Positions 37,501-51,028 are shown, counted from the first letter of the stretch. The stretch: DNA of 64,000 bases from Epiperipatus broadwayi (GCA_028023455.1 JAQFVV010006508.1:991199-1055198), one strand, 5' to 3'. Notes: generated by a model from the letters alone, not told the origin. Numbers and translations: made by a program.

Positions 37501-39763
37501 CAGCCTAGCAAGCTAGATATTTATATGGGTCTGATCTCAGTTCAGAATCACCATATAATCAAAGTCTCTGCAATATATATCATTGCAAGAAAACTCTAAA
37601 GAGATCTGAAAAACAAATACAAGTTAATCACGTAACCTGCTATCACTTGTTATTTATGTCCAAAAGATGGCGCTATACCAAAACCGCCGAACAAGTGTAA
37701 GATTTGTTTTACATAAACGAAAAAAGAGTCAGAAATTAACTACCTCTTTCATTTGCTCACTCCCAGATCAGCTGATTTCAAGCTGGTTTGCTATCCTCAG
37801 TGGGAGATAGAGTATAGAAACTAGATCTAAAACACTGACTCTCAAGTGTTTATGCAAAACGTAATTCTATCAGATTTCCGATAAAGTCTTCAAACCCAGC
37901 CTAGCAAGGTAGATATTTATATGGGTCTGATCTCAGTTCAGAATCACCATATAATCAAAGTCTCTGCAATATATATCATTGCAAGAAAACTCTAAAGGTA
38001 CATTTATGAAAAAACAAATACAAGTTAATCACGTAACCTGCTATCACTTGTTATTTATGTCCAAAAGATGGCGCTATACCAAAACCGCCGAACAAGTGTA
38101 AGATTTGTTTTACATAAACGAAAAAAGAGTCAGAAATTAACTACCTCTTTCATTTGCTCACTCCCAGATCAGCTGATTTCAAGCTGGTTTGCTATCCTCA
38201 GTGGGAGATAGAGTATAGAAACTAGATCTAAAACACTGACTCTCAAGTGTTTATGCAAAACGTTTCTATCAGATTGCAAGCGTGAATTTTTCAGACCGGT
38301 AAAGTCTTCAAACCCAGCCTAGCAAGCTAGATATTTATATGGGTCTGATCTCAGTTCAGAATCACCATATAATCAAAGTCTCTGCAATATATATCATTGC
38401 AAGAAAACTCTAAAGGTACATTTATGAAAAAACAAATACAAGTTAATCACGTAACCTGCTATCACTTGTTATTTATGTCCAAAAGATGGCGCTATACCAA
38501 AACCGCCGACAAAGTGTAAGATTTGTTTTACATAAACGAAAAAAGAGTCAGAAATTAACTACCTCTTTCATTTGCTCACTCCCAGATCAGCTGATTTCAA
38601 GCTGGTTTGCTATCCTCAGTGGGAGATAGAGTATAGAAACTAGATCTAAAACACTGACTCTCAAGTGTTTATGCAAAACGTTTCTATCAGATTGCAAGCG
38701 TGAATTTTTCAGACCGGTAAAGTCTTCAAACCCAGCCTAGCAAGCTAGATATTTATATGGGTCTGATCTCAGTTCAGAATCACCATATAATCAAAGTCTC
38801 TGCAATATATATCATTGCAAGAAAACTCTAAAGGTACATTTATGAAAAAACAAATACAAGTTAATCACGTAACCTGCTATCACTTGTTATTTATGTCCAA
38901 AAGATGGCGCTATACCAAAACCGCCGAACAAGTGTAAGATTTGTTTTACATAAACGAAAAAAGAGTCAGAAATTAACTACCTCTTTCATTTGCTCACTCC
39001 CAGATCAGCTGATTTCAAGCAGGTTTGCTATCCTCAGTGGGAGATAGAGTATAGAAACTAGATCTAAAACACTGACTCTCAAGTGTTTATGCAAAACGTT
39101 TCTATCAGATTGCAAGCGTGAATTTTTCAGACCGGTAATGTCTTCAAACCCAGCCTAGCAAGCTAGATATTTATATGGGTCTGATCTCAGTTCAGAATCA
39201 CCATATAATCAAAGTCTCTGCAATATATATCATTGCAAGAAAACTCTAAAGGTACATTTATGAAAAAACAAATACAAGTTAATCACGTAACCTGCTATCA
39301 CTTGTTATTTATGTCCAAAAGATGGCGCTATACCCAACCGATTCGAACAAGTGTAAGATTTGTTTTACATAAACGAAAAAAGAGTCAGAAATTAACTACC
39401 TCTTTCATTTGCTCACTCCCAGATCAGCTGATTTCAAGCTGGTTTGCTATCCTCAGTGGGAGATAGAGTATAGAAACTAGATCTAAAACACTGACTCTCA
39501 AGTGTTTATGCAAAACGTTTCTATCAGATTGCAAGCGTGAATTTTTCAGACCGGTAAAGTCTTCAAACCCAGCCTAGCAAGCTAGATATTTATATGGGTC
39601 TGATCTCAGTTCAGAATCACCATATAATCAAAGTCTCTGCAATATATATCATTGCAAGAAAACTCTAAAGGTACATTTATGAAAAAACAAATACAAGTTA
39701 ATCACGTAACCTGCTATCACTTGTTATTTATGTCCAAAAGATGGCGCTATACCAGAACGAAGA

Positions 39764-39774
39764 GCTCTTCCGAT
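39764..39774. other. Adapter-like fragment
   Basis: GCTCTTCCGAT interrupts the monomer at CCGAACAAGTGT, the same hypervariable segment that is altered in many other copies. Confidence 0.8.
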
Positions 39775-42700
39775 AAGATTTGTTTTACATAAACGAAAAA
39801 AGAGTCAGAAATTAACTACCTCTTTCATTTGCTCACTCCCAGATCAGCTGATTTCAAGCTGGTTTGCTATCCTCAGTGGGAGATAGAGTATAGAAACTAG
39901 ATCTAAAACACTGACTCTCAAGTGTTTATGCAAAACGTTTCTATCAGATTGCAAGCGTGAATTTTTCAGACCGGTAAAGTCTTCAAACCCAGCCTAGCAA
40001 GCTAGATATTTATATGGGTCTGATCTCAGTTCAGAATCACCATATAATCAAAGTCTCTGCAATATATATCATTGCAAGAAAACTCTAAAGGTACATTTAT
40101 GAAAAAACAAATACAAGTTAATCACGTAACCTGCTATCACTTGTTATTTATGTCCAAAAGATGGCGCTATACCAAAACCGCCGAACAAGTGTAAGATTTG
40201 TTTTACATAAACGAAAAAAGAGTCAGAAATTAACTACCTCTTTCATTTGCTCACTCCCAGATCAGCTGATTTCAAGCTGGTTTGCTATCCTCAGTGGGAG
40301 ATAGAGTATAGAAACTAGATCTAAACACACTGACTCTCAAGTGTTTATGCAAAACGTTTCTATCAGATTGCAAGCGTGAATTTTTCAGACCGGTAAAAGT
40401 CTTCAAACCCAGCCTAGCAAGCTAGATATTTATATGGGTCTGATCTCAGTTCAGAATCACCATATAATCAAAGTCTCTGCAATATATATCATTGCAAGAA
40501 AACTCTAAAGGTACATTTATGAAAAAACAAATACAAGTTAATCACGTAACCTGCTATCACTTGTTATTTATGTCCAAAAGATGGCGCTATACCAAAACCG
40601 CCGAACAAGTGTAAGATTTGTTTTACATAAACGAAAAAAGAGTCAGAAATTAACTACCTCTTTCATTTGCTCACTCCCAGATCAGCTGATTTCAAGCTGG
40701 TTTGCTATCCTCAGTGGGAGATAGAGTATAGAAACTAGATCTAAAACACTGACTCTCAAGTGTTTATGCAAAACGTTTCTATCAGATTGCAAGCGTGAAT
40801 TTTTCAGACCGGTAAAGTCTTCAAACCCAGCCTAGCAAGCTAGATATTTATATGGGTCTGATCTCAGTTCAGAATCACCATATAATCAAAGTCTCTGCAA
40901 TATATATCATTGCAAGAAAACTCTAAAGGTACATTTATGAAAAAACAAATACAAGTTAATCACGTAACCTGCTATCACTTGTTATTTATGTCCAAAAGAT
41001 GGCGCTATACCAAAACCGCCGAACAAGTGTAAGATTTGTTTTACATAAACGAAAAAAGAGTCAGAAATTAACTACCTCTTTCATTTGCTCACTCCCAGAT
41101 CAGCTGATTTCAAGCTGGTTTGCTATCCTCAGTGGGAGATAGAGTATAGAAACTAGATCTAAAACACTGACTCTCAAGTGTTTATGCAAAACGTTTCTAT
41201 CAGATTGCAAGCGTGAATTTTTCAGACCGGTAAAGTCTTCAAACCCAGCCTAGCAAGCTAGATATTTATATGGGTCTGATCTCAGTTCAGAATCACCATA
41301 TAATCAAAGTCTCTGCAATATATATCATTGCAAGAAAACTCTAAAGGTACATTTATGAAAAAACAAATACAAGTTAATCACGTAACCTGCTATCACTTGT
41401 TATTTATGTCCAAAAGATGGCGCTATACCAAAACCGCCGAACAAGTGTAAGATTTGTTTTACATAAACGAAAAAAGAGTCAGAAATTAACTACCTCTTTC
41501 ATTTGCTCACTCCCAGATCAGCTGATTTCAAGCTGGTTTGCTATCCTCAGTGGGAGATAGAGTATAGAAACTAGATCTAAAACACTGACTCTCAAGTGTT
41601 TATGCAAAACGTTTCTATCAGATTGCAAGCGTGAATTTTTCAGACCGGTAAAGTCTTCAAACCCAGCCTAGCAAGCTAGATATTTATATGGGTCTGATCT
41701 CAGTTCAGAATCACCATATAATCAAAGTCTCTGCAATATATATCATTGCAAGAAAACTCTAAAGGTACATTTATGAAAAAACAAATACAAGTTAATCACG
41801 TAACCTGCTATCACTTGTTATTTATGTCCAAAAGATGGCGCTATACCAAAACCGCCGAACAAGTGTAAGATTTGTTTTACATAAACGAAAAAAGAGTCAG
41901 AAATTAACTACCTCTTTCATTTGCTCACTCCCAGATCAGCTGATTTCAAGCTGGTTTGCTATCCTCAGTGGGAGATAGAGTATAGAAACTAGATCTAAAA
42001 CACTGACTCTCAAGTGTTTATGCAAAACGTTTCTATCAGATTGCAAGCGTGAATTTTTCAGACCGGTAAAGTCTTCAAACCCAGCCTAGCAAGCTAGATA
42101 TTTATATGGGTCTGATCTCAGTTCAGAATCACCATATAATCAAAGTCTCTGCAATATATATCATTGCAAGAAAACTCTAAAGGTACATTTATGAAAAAAC
42201 AAATACAAGTTAATCACGTAACCTGCTATCACTTGTTATTTATGTTCAAAAGATGGCGCTATACCAAAACCCGCCGAACAAGTGTAAGATTTGTTTTACA
42301 TAAACGAAAAAAGAGTCAGAAATTAACTACCTCTTTCATTTGCTCACTCCCAGATCAGCTGATTTCAAGCTGGTTTGCTATCCTCAGTGGGAGATAGAGT
42401 ATAGAAACTAGATCTAAAACACTGACTCTCAAGTGTTTATGCAAAACGTTTCTATCAGATTGCAAGCGTGAATTTTTCAGACCGGTAAAGTCTTCAAACC
42501 CAGCCTAGCAAGCTAGATATTTATATGGGTCTGATCTCAGTTCAGAATCACCATATAATCAAAGTCTCTGCAATATATATCATTGCAAGAAAACTCTAAA
42601 GGTACATTTATGAAAAAACAAATACAAGTTAATCACGTAACCTGCTATCACTTGTTATTTATGTCCAAAAGATGGCGCTATACCAAAACCGCCGAACAAG

Positions 42701-45700
42701 TGTAAGATTTGTTTTACATAAACGAAAAAAGAGTCAGAAATTAACTACCTCTTTCATTTGCTCACTCCCAGATCAGCTGATTTCAAGCTGGTTTGCTATC
42801 CTCAGTGGGAGATAGAGTATAGAAACTAGATCTAAAACACTGACTCTCAAGTGTTTATGCAAAACGTTTCTATCAGATTGCAAGCGTGAATTTTTCAGAC
42901 CGGTAAAGTCTTCAAACCCAGCCTAGCAAGCTAGATATTTATATGGGTCTGATCTCAGTTCAGAATCACCATATAATCAAAGTCTCTGCAATATATATCA
43001 TTGCAAGAAAACTCTAAAGGTACATTTATGAAAAAACAAATACAAGTTAATCACGTAACCTGCTATCACTTGTTATTTATGTCCAAAAGATGGCGCTATA
43101 CCAAAACCCGCCGAACAAGTGTAAGATTTGTTTTACATAAACGAAAAAAGAGATCAGAAATTAACTACCTCTTTCATTTGCTCACTCCCAGATCAGCTGA
43201 TTTCAAGCTGGTTTGCTATCCTCAGTGGGAGATAGAGTATAGAAACTAGATCTAAAACACTGACTCTCAAGTGTTTATGCAAAACGTTTCTATCAGATTG
43301 CAAGCGTGAATTTTTCAGACCGGTAAAGTCTTCAAACCCAGCCTAGCAAGCTAGATATTTATATGGGTCTGATCTCAGTTCAGAATCACCATATAATCAA
43401 AGTCTCTGCAATATATATCATTGCAAGAAAACTCTAAAGGTACATTTATGAAAAAACAAATACAAGTTAATCACGTAACCTGCTATCACTTGTTATTTAT
43501 GTCCAAAAGATGGCGCTATACCAAAACCGCCGAACAAGTGTAAGATTTGTTTTACATAAACGAAAAAAGAGTCAGAAATTAACTACCTCTTTCATTTGCT
43601 CACTCCCAGATCAGCTGATTTCAAGCTGGTTTGCTATCCTCAGTGGGAGATAGAGTATAGAAACTAGATCTAAAACACTGACTCTCAAGTGTTTATGCAA
43701 AACGTTTCTATCAGATTGCAAGCGTGAATTTTTCAGACCGGTAAAGTCTTCAAACCCAGCCTAGCAAGCTAGATATTTATATGGGTCTGATCTCAGTTCA
43801 GAATCACCATATAATCAAAGTCTCTGCAATATATATCATTGCAAGAAAACTCTAAAGGTACATTTATGAAAAAACAAATACAAGTTAATCACGTAACCTG
43901 CTATCACTTGTTATTTATGTCCAAAAGATGGCGCTATACCAAAACCGCCGAACAAGTGTAAGATTTGTTTTACATAAACGAAAAAGAGTCAGAAATTAAC
44001 TACCTCTTTCATTTGCTCACTCCCAGATCAGCTGATTTCAAGCTGGTTTGCTATCCTCAGTGGGAGATAGAGTATAGAAACTAGATCTAAAACACTGACT
44101 CTCAAGTGTTTATGCAAAACGTTTCTATCAGATTGCAAGCGTGAATTTTTCAGACCGGTAAAGTCTTCAAACCCAGCCTAGCAAGCTAGATATTTATATG
44201 GGTCTGATCTCAGTTCAGAATCACCATATAATCAAAGTCTCTGCAATATATATCATTGCAAGAAAACTCTAAAGGTACATTTATGAAAAAACAAATACAA
44301 GTTAATCACGTAACCTGCTATCACTTGTTATTTATGTCCAAAAGATGGCGCTATACCAAAACCGCCGAACAAGTGTAAGATTTGTTTTACATAAACGAAA
44401 AAAAGAGTCAGAAATTAACTACCTCTTTCATTTGCTCACTCCCAGATCAGCTGATTTCAAGCTGGTTTGCTATCCTCAGTGGGAGATAGAGTATAGAAAC
44501 TAGATCTAAAACACTGACTCTCAAGTGTTTATGCAAAACGTTTCTATCAGATTGCAAGCGTGAATTTTTCAGACCGGTAAAGTCTTCAAACCCAGCCTAG
44601 CAAGCTAGATATTTATATGGGTCTGATCTCAGTTCAGAATCACCATATAATCAAAGTCTCTGCAATATATATCATTGCAAGAAAACTCTAAAGGTACATT
44701 TATGAAAAAACAAATACAAGTTAATCACGTAACCTGCTATCACTTGTTATTTATGTCCAAAAGATGGCGCTATACCAAAACCGCCGAACAAGTGTAAGAT
44801 TTGTTTTACATAAACGAAAAAAGAGTCAGAAATTAACTACCTCTTTCATTTGCTCACTCCCAGATCAGCTGATTTCAAGCTGGTTTGCTATCCTCAGTGG
44901 GAGATAGAGTATAGAAACTAGATCTAAAACACTGACTCTCAAGTGTTTATGCAAAACGTTTCTATCAGATTGCAAGCGTGAATTTTTCAGACCGGTAAAG
45001 TCTTCAAACCCAGCCTAGCAAGCTAGATATTTATATGGGTCTGATCTCAGTTCAGAATCACCATATAATCAAAGTCTCTGCAATATATATCATTGCAAGA
45101 AAACTCTAAAGGTACATTTATGAAAAAACAAATACAAGTTAATCACGTAACCTGCTATCACTTGTTATTTATGTCCAAAAGATGGCGCTATACCAAAACC
45201 GCCGAACAAGTGTAAGATTTGTTTTACATAAACGAAAAAAGAGTCAGAAATTAACTACCTCTTTCATTTGCTCACTCCCAGATCAGCTGATTTCAAGCTG
45301 GTTTGCTATCCTCAGTGGGAGATAGAGTATAGAAACTAGATCTAAAACACTGACTCTCAAGTGTTTATGCAAAACGTTTCTATCAGATTGCAAGCGTGAA
45401 TTTTTCAGACCGGTAAAGTCTTCAAACCCAGCCTAGCAAGCTAGATATTTATATGGGTCTGATCTCAGTTCAGAATCACCATATAATCAAAGTCTCTGCA
45501 ATATATATCATTGCAAGAAAACTCTAAAGGTACATTTATGAAAAAACAAATACAAGTTAATCACGTAACCTGCTATCACTTGTTATTTATGTCCAAAAGA
45601 TGGCGCTATACCAAAACCGCCGAACAAGTGTAAGATTTGTTTTACATAAACGAAAAAAGAGTCAGAAATTAACTACCTCTTTCATTTGCTCACTCCCAGA

Positions 45701-48700
45701 TCAGCTGATTTCAAGCTGGTTTGCTATCCTCAGTGGGAGATAGAGTATAGAAACTAGATCTAAAACACTGACTCTCAAGTGTTTATGCAAAACGTTTCTA
45801 TCAGATTGCAAGCGTGAATTTTTCAGACCGGTAAAGTCTTCAAACCCAGCCTAGCAAGCTAGATATTTATATGGGTCTGATCTCAGTTCAGAATCACCAT
45901 ATAATCAAAGTCTCTGCAATATATATCATTGCAAGAAAACTCTAAAGGTACATTTATGAAAAAACAAATACAAGTTAATCACGTAACCTGCTATCACTTG
46001 TTATTTATGTCCAAAAGATGGCGCTATACCAAAACCGCCGAACAAGTGTAAGATTTGTTTTACATAAACGAAAAAAGAGTCAGAAATTAACTACCTCTTT
46101 CATTTGCTCACTCCCAGATCAGCTGATTTCAAGCTGGTTTGCTATCCTCAGTGGGAGATAGAGTATAGAAACTAGATCTAAAACACTGACTCTCAAGTGT
46201 TTATGCAAAACGTTTCTATCAGATTGCAAGCGTGAATTTTTCAGACCGGTAAAGTCTTCAAACCCAGCCTAGCAAGCTAGATATTTATATGGGTCTGATC
46301 TCAGTTCAGAATCACCATATAATCAAAGTCTCTGCAATATATATCATTGCAAGAAAACTCTAAAGGTACATTTATGAAAAAACAAATACAAGTTAATCAC
46401 GTAACCTGCTATCACTTGTTATTTATGTCCAAAAGATGGCGCTATACCAAAACCGCCGAACAAGTGTAAGATTTGTTTTACATAAACGAAAAAAGAGTCA
46501 GAAATTAACTACCTCTTTCATTTGCTCACTCCCAGATCAGCTGATTTCAAGCTGGTTTGCTATCCTCAGTGGGAGATAGAGTATAGAAACTAGATCTAAA
46601 ACACTGACTCTCAAGTGTTTATGCAAAACGTTTCTATCAGATTGCAAGCGTGAATTTTTCAGACCGGTAAAGTCTTCAAACCCAGCCTAGCAAGCTAGAT
46701 ATTTATATGGGTCTGATCTCAGTTCAGAATCACCATATAATCAAAGTCTCTGCAATATATATCATTGCAAGAAAACTCTAAAGGTACATTTATGAAAAAA
46801 CAAATACAAGTTAATCACGTAACCTGCTATCACTTGTTATTTATGTCCAAAAGATGGCGCTATACCAAAACCGCCGAACAAGTGTAAGATTTGTTTTACA
46901 TAAACGAAAAAAAGAGTCAGAAATTAACTACCTCTTTCATTTGCTCACTCCCAGATCAGCTGATTTCAAGCTGGTTTGCTATCCTCAGTGGGAGATAGAG
47001 TATAGAAACTAGATCTAAAACACTGACTCTCAAGTGTTTATGCAAAACGTTTCTATCAGATTGCAAGCGTGAATTTTTCAGACCGGTAAAGTCTTCAAAC
47101 CCAGCCTAGCAAGCTAGATATTTATATGGGTCTGATCTCAGTTCAGAATCACCATATAATCAAAGTCTCTGCAATATATATCATTGCAAGAAAACTCTAA
47201 AGGTACATTTATGAAAAAACAAATACAAGTTAATCACGTAACCTGCTATCACTTGTTATTTATGTCCAAAAGATGGCGCTATACCAAAACCGCCGAACAA
47301 GTGTAAGATTTGTTTTACATAAACGAAAAAAGAGTCAGAAATTAACTACCTCTTTCATTTGCTCACTCCCAGATCAGCTGATTTCAAGCTGGTTTGCTAT
47401 CCTCAGTGGGAGATAGAGTATAGAAACTAGATCTAAAACACTGACTCTCAAGTGTTTATGCAAAACGTTTCTATCAGATTGCAAGCGTGAATTTTTCAGA
47501 CCGGTAAAGTCTTCAAACCCAGCCTAGCAAGCTAGATATTTATATGGGTCTGATCTCAGTTCAGAATCACCATATAATCAAAGTCTCTGCAATATATATC
47601 ATTGCAAGAAAACTCTAAAGGTACATTTATGAAAAAACAAATACAAGTTAATCACGTAACCTGCTATCACTTGTTATTTATGTCCAAAAGATGGCGCTAT
47701 ACCAAAACCGCCGAACAAGTGTAAGATTTGTTTTACATAAACGAAAAAAGAGTCAGAAATTAACTACCTCTTTCATTTGCTCACTCCCAGATCAGCTGAT
47801 TTCAAGCTGGTTTGCTATCCTCAGTGGGAGATAGAGTATAGAAACTAGATCTAAAACACTGACTCTCAAGTGTTTATGCAAAACGTTTCTATCAGATTGC
47901 AAGCGTGAATTTTTCAGACCGGTAAAGTCTTCAAACCCAGCCTAGCAAGCTAGATATTTATATGGGTCTGATCTCAGTTCAGAATCACCATATAATCAAA
48001 GTCTCTGCAATATATATCATTGCAAGAAAACTCTAAAGGTACATTTATGAAAAAACAAATACAAGTTAATCACGTAACCTGCTATCACTTGTTATTTATG
48101 TCCAAAAGATGGCGCTATACCAAAACCGCCGAACAAGTGTAAGATTTGTTTTACATAAACGAAAAAAGAGTCAGAAATTAACTACCTCTTTCATTTGCTC
48201 ACTCCCAGATCAGCTGATTTCAAGCTGGTTTGCTATCCTCAGTGGGAGATAGAGTATAGAAACTAGATCTAAAACACTGACTCTCAAGTGTTTATGCAAA
48301 ACGTTTCTATCAGATTGCAAGCGTGAATTTTTCAGACCGGTAAAGTCTTCAAACCCAGCCTAGCAAGCTAGATATTTATATGGGTCTGATCTCAGTTCAG
48401 AATCACCATATAATCAAAGTCTCTGCAATATATATCATTGCAAGAAAACTCTAAAGGTACATTTATGAAAAAACAAATACAAGTTAATCACGTAACCTGC
48501 TATCACTTGTTATTTATGTCCAAAAGATGGCGCTATACCAAAACCGCCGAACAAGTGTAAGATTTGTTTTACATAAACGAAAAAAGAGTCAGAAATTAAC
48601 TACCTCTTTCATTTGCTCACTCCCAGATCAGCTGATTTCAAGCTGGTTTGCTATCCTCAGTGGGAGATAGAGTATAGAAACTAGATCTAAAACACTGACT

Positions 48701-49429
48701 CTCAAGTGTTTATGCAAAACGTTTCTATCAGATTGCAAGCGTGAATTTTTCAGACCGGAAAAGTCTTCAAACCCAGCCTAGCAAGCTAGATATTTATATG
48801 GGTCTGATCTCAGTTCAGAATCACCATATAATCAAGAAGTCTAAAGTCTCTGCAATATATATCATTGCAAGAAAACTCTAAAGGTACATTTATGAAAAAA
48901 CAAATACAAGTTAATCACGTAACCTGCTATCACTTGTTATTTATGTCCAAAAGATGGCGCTATACCAAAACCGCCGAACAAGTGTAAGATTTGTTTTACA
49001 TAAACGAAAAAAAGAGTCAGAAATTAACTACCTCTTTCATTTGCTCACTCCCAGATCAGCTGATTTCAAGCTGGTTTGCTATCCTCAGTGGGAGATAGAG
49101 TATAGAAACTAGATCTAAAACACTGACTCTCAAGTGTTTATGCAAAACGTTTCTATCAGATTGCAAGCGTGAATTTTTCAGACCGGAAAAGTCTTCAAAC
49201 CCAGCCTAGCAAGCTAGATATTTATATGGGTCTGATCTCAGTTCAGAATCACCATATAATCAAAGTCTCTGCAATATATATCATTGCAAGAAAACTCTAA
49301 AGGTACATTTATGAAAAAACAAATACAAGTTAATCACGTAACCTGCTATCACTTGTTATTTATGTCCAAAAGATGGCGCTATACCAAAACCGCCGAACAA
49401 GTGTAAGATTTGTTTTACATAAACGAAAA

Positions 49430-49733
49430 AAGACTTTTCCGGTCTGAAAAATTCACGCTTGCAATCTGATAGAAACGTTTTGCATAAACACTTGAGAGTC
49501 AGTGTTTTAGATCTAGTTTCTATACTCTATCTCCCACTGAGGATAGCAAACCAGCTTGAAATCAGCTGATCTGGGAGTGAGCAAATGAAAGAGGTAGTTA
49601 ATTTCTGACTCTTTTTTCGTTTATGTAAAACAAATCTTACACTTGTTCGGCGGTTTTGGTATAGCACCATCTTTTGGACATAAATAACAAGTGATAGCAG
49701 GTTACGTGATTAACTTGTATTTGTTTTTTCATA
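49430..49733 (+). repeat. Satellite fragment flipped to '+' orientation
   Basis: At 49430-49433 the '-' array turns over into '+' sequence through a four-base overlap (AAGA) that fits both orientations. The flipped part runs from about monomer position 107 to 407 and stops in a TA tract. It starts with CTTTTCCGG, the same variant (CCGGAAAAG in '-' sense) seen in the last copies of the neighbouring '-' array at about 48757 and 49187, so the two sides share recent ancestry. It also has CACC for CGCC near 49665. Confidence 0.92.
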
Positions 49734-49796
49734 TATATATATATATAATGGGACACAAATTGTTTAACTTGCTTTTAAGATTGTACTAAAATTTTT
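49734..49796. other. TA tract and short link
   Basis: A short TA microsatellite (to about 49748) and about 50 bp of linking sequence between the satellite end and the fold-back element. Confidence 0.6.
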
Positions 49797-50468
49797 ACTA
49801 GATGGAGCTTATCACTAGCTCCAAACAATTTTTAATTTTAAGTGCTGAAAGCAAAATAATTCTAAGTTTTTATCAGAAAATCCTCATCTCTAGACTAATT
49901 GTTTTCAAGATTATGGCTCACATCAGTGTGTTGTTAGGATTTCAGACACTAGAACTAGACCCAACTCAAGTCAAACACTTATGTAATATGCTACTTTCAG
50001 TTTGACAATCTGAACTTATCAGGTATGTGAAGGTCTTTAAATCCTGCCTTACAAAGCAGATCACGATATGGGTCTGAACTGAGTTCAGTTTCACTCTATT
50101 AATAGCCATAGTAATATAACATCATGAAATCTTTCAATGGTACTTTTATATTGCTTTGGCTATTAATATATGATGAAACTGAACTGAGTTGAGACCAATA
50201 TAACTATCTGGTTTGTAAAACTGGGTTTAATGACATTTGCATGTCTGAAAAGTTCAGATTTTCAAATTGAAAGTAACATATTAAATAAGTGTTGTAACTT
50301 GATTTGGAATTTTAGATGTAGTGTCTGAAATCTTAACACCTAACTGATGTGACCATAAGCAAATCTATTCGTCTGGGATGATGATATTTTGATAGAGACT
50401 TTCAATTTTTTTTTCTTTCAGCACTTATAATTAAAGCTTGTTTGGAGCTACTGAGTAACTCCATCTAG
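49797..50468. mobile_element. Fold-back (long-TIR) element, homologous to the satellite monomer
   Basis: The two ends are long inverted repeats. CTAGATGGAGCTTATCACTA on the left matches, inverted, TAACTCCATCTAG on the right, and pairing continues for about 310 bp per arm (for example AAGTGCTGAAAG and CTTTCAGCACTT), with a spacer near 50115-50155. No transposase is present, so it would be a non-autonomous DNA transposon or fold-back element. Reading either arm from the spacer outwards gives, in order, the satellite landmarks CTGAACTGAG, CAGACCCATAT, CTGGGTTTAA, TCTGAAAAGTTCA, AAGTGTT, TAGATGTAGT and TCTGGGA. The satellite monomer therefore looks derived from one arm. The frame at 49802-50005 is a by-product. 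Confidence 0.78.
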
Positions 50469-50537
50469 TGAACATATATGTAGAATGCTGGAATAAATAA
50501 AAAAGACTTACCTACTTTAGAAGATGAGTCCATACCT

Positions 50538-50541
<4 letters not shown>

Positions 50542-50612
<71 letters not shown>
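50542..50612. repeat. (TA)n microsatellite, about 70 bp
   Basis: Uninterrupted alternating TA for about 35 units. Confidence 0.98.
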
Positions 50613-50615
<3 letters not shown>

Positions 50616-51028
50616 AATTTATTTTATATATTTTCATACATATTTTATTGTTAATGCTATTTGACAAGTGAACTTGTAAAACATCAGATTCATCAAAAGA
50701 GATGTTCATATTTCACATAAAATTAGGATTCCCCTTTTTTATATACACATAATTAAATTTTACATATTTAAATGCTTCTTCGAAAAAGGTTTGTAGTATA
50801 TTTAGATATTGTAGAACATTTACAAAGAGATAAAGAAACAGAAGTGAAATCTGTTTGTTTCAAAACAATAATGAATCGAGAGTCTTTAACTTTGTAATCA
50901 ATTGGAAAATCATTTTTTGTTAATCACACATATTATGAATGAACACTTAAATTTTAACAAAAGTTACATAGTTATATGTTTATATTATGTGTGTATATGA
51001 TTATATTTTTATTTATACACATATATAC
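50613..51028. other. AT-rich spacer, no gene seen
   Basis: No coding, RNA or repeat feature can be supported. Ends in a TA-rich stretch at the border of the small fold-back element. Confidence 0.5.

Larger units (their letters stand above)
24202..49433 (-). repeat. 418-bp satellite array, '-' orientation (about 60 copies)
   Basis: Same monomer as 1-4538, reverse complemented. The landmark TTATGTCC recurs every 418-427 bp from 24205 to 49360, about 60 periods. Copies from about 24.2 to 40 kb carry many private indels and substitutions and several adapter-like insertions; copies from about 40 kb on are nearly identical. All copies examined carry G at monomer position 40 ('+' sense), unlike the left array. 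The segment AAAACCGCCGAACAAG is the most variable. Frames of 76-82 codons starting MQENSKGTFM arise only in copies with a frameshift in that segment and are not genes. Confidence 0.96.

Noticed and set aside
27071-43249. Recurrent 76-82-codon frames (and one of 135 codons at 31204-31611) starting MQENSKGTFMKKQ in the satellite
   Set aside because: They exist only in copies with an indel in the CCGCCG segment. The standard monomer has a stop there, so they are by-products of variants or errors.
49802-50005. 67-codon frame
   Set aside because: Lies within the inverted-repeat arm of the fold-back element, with no counterpart protein.
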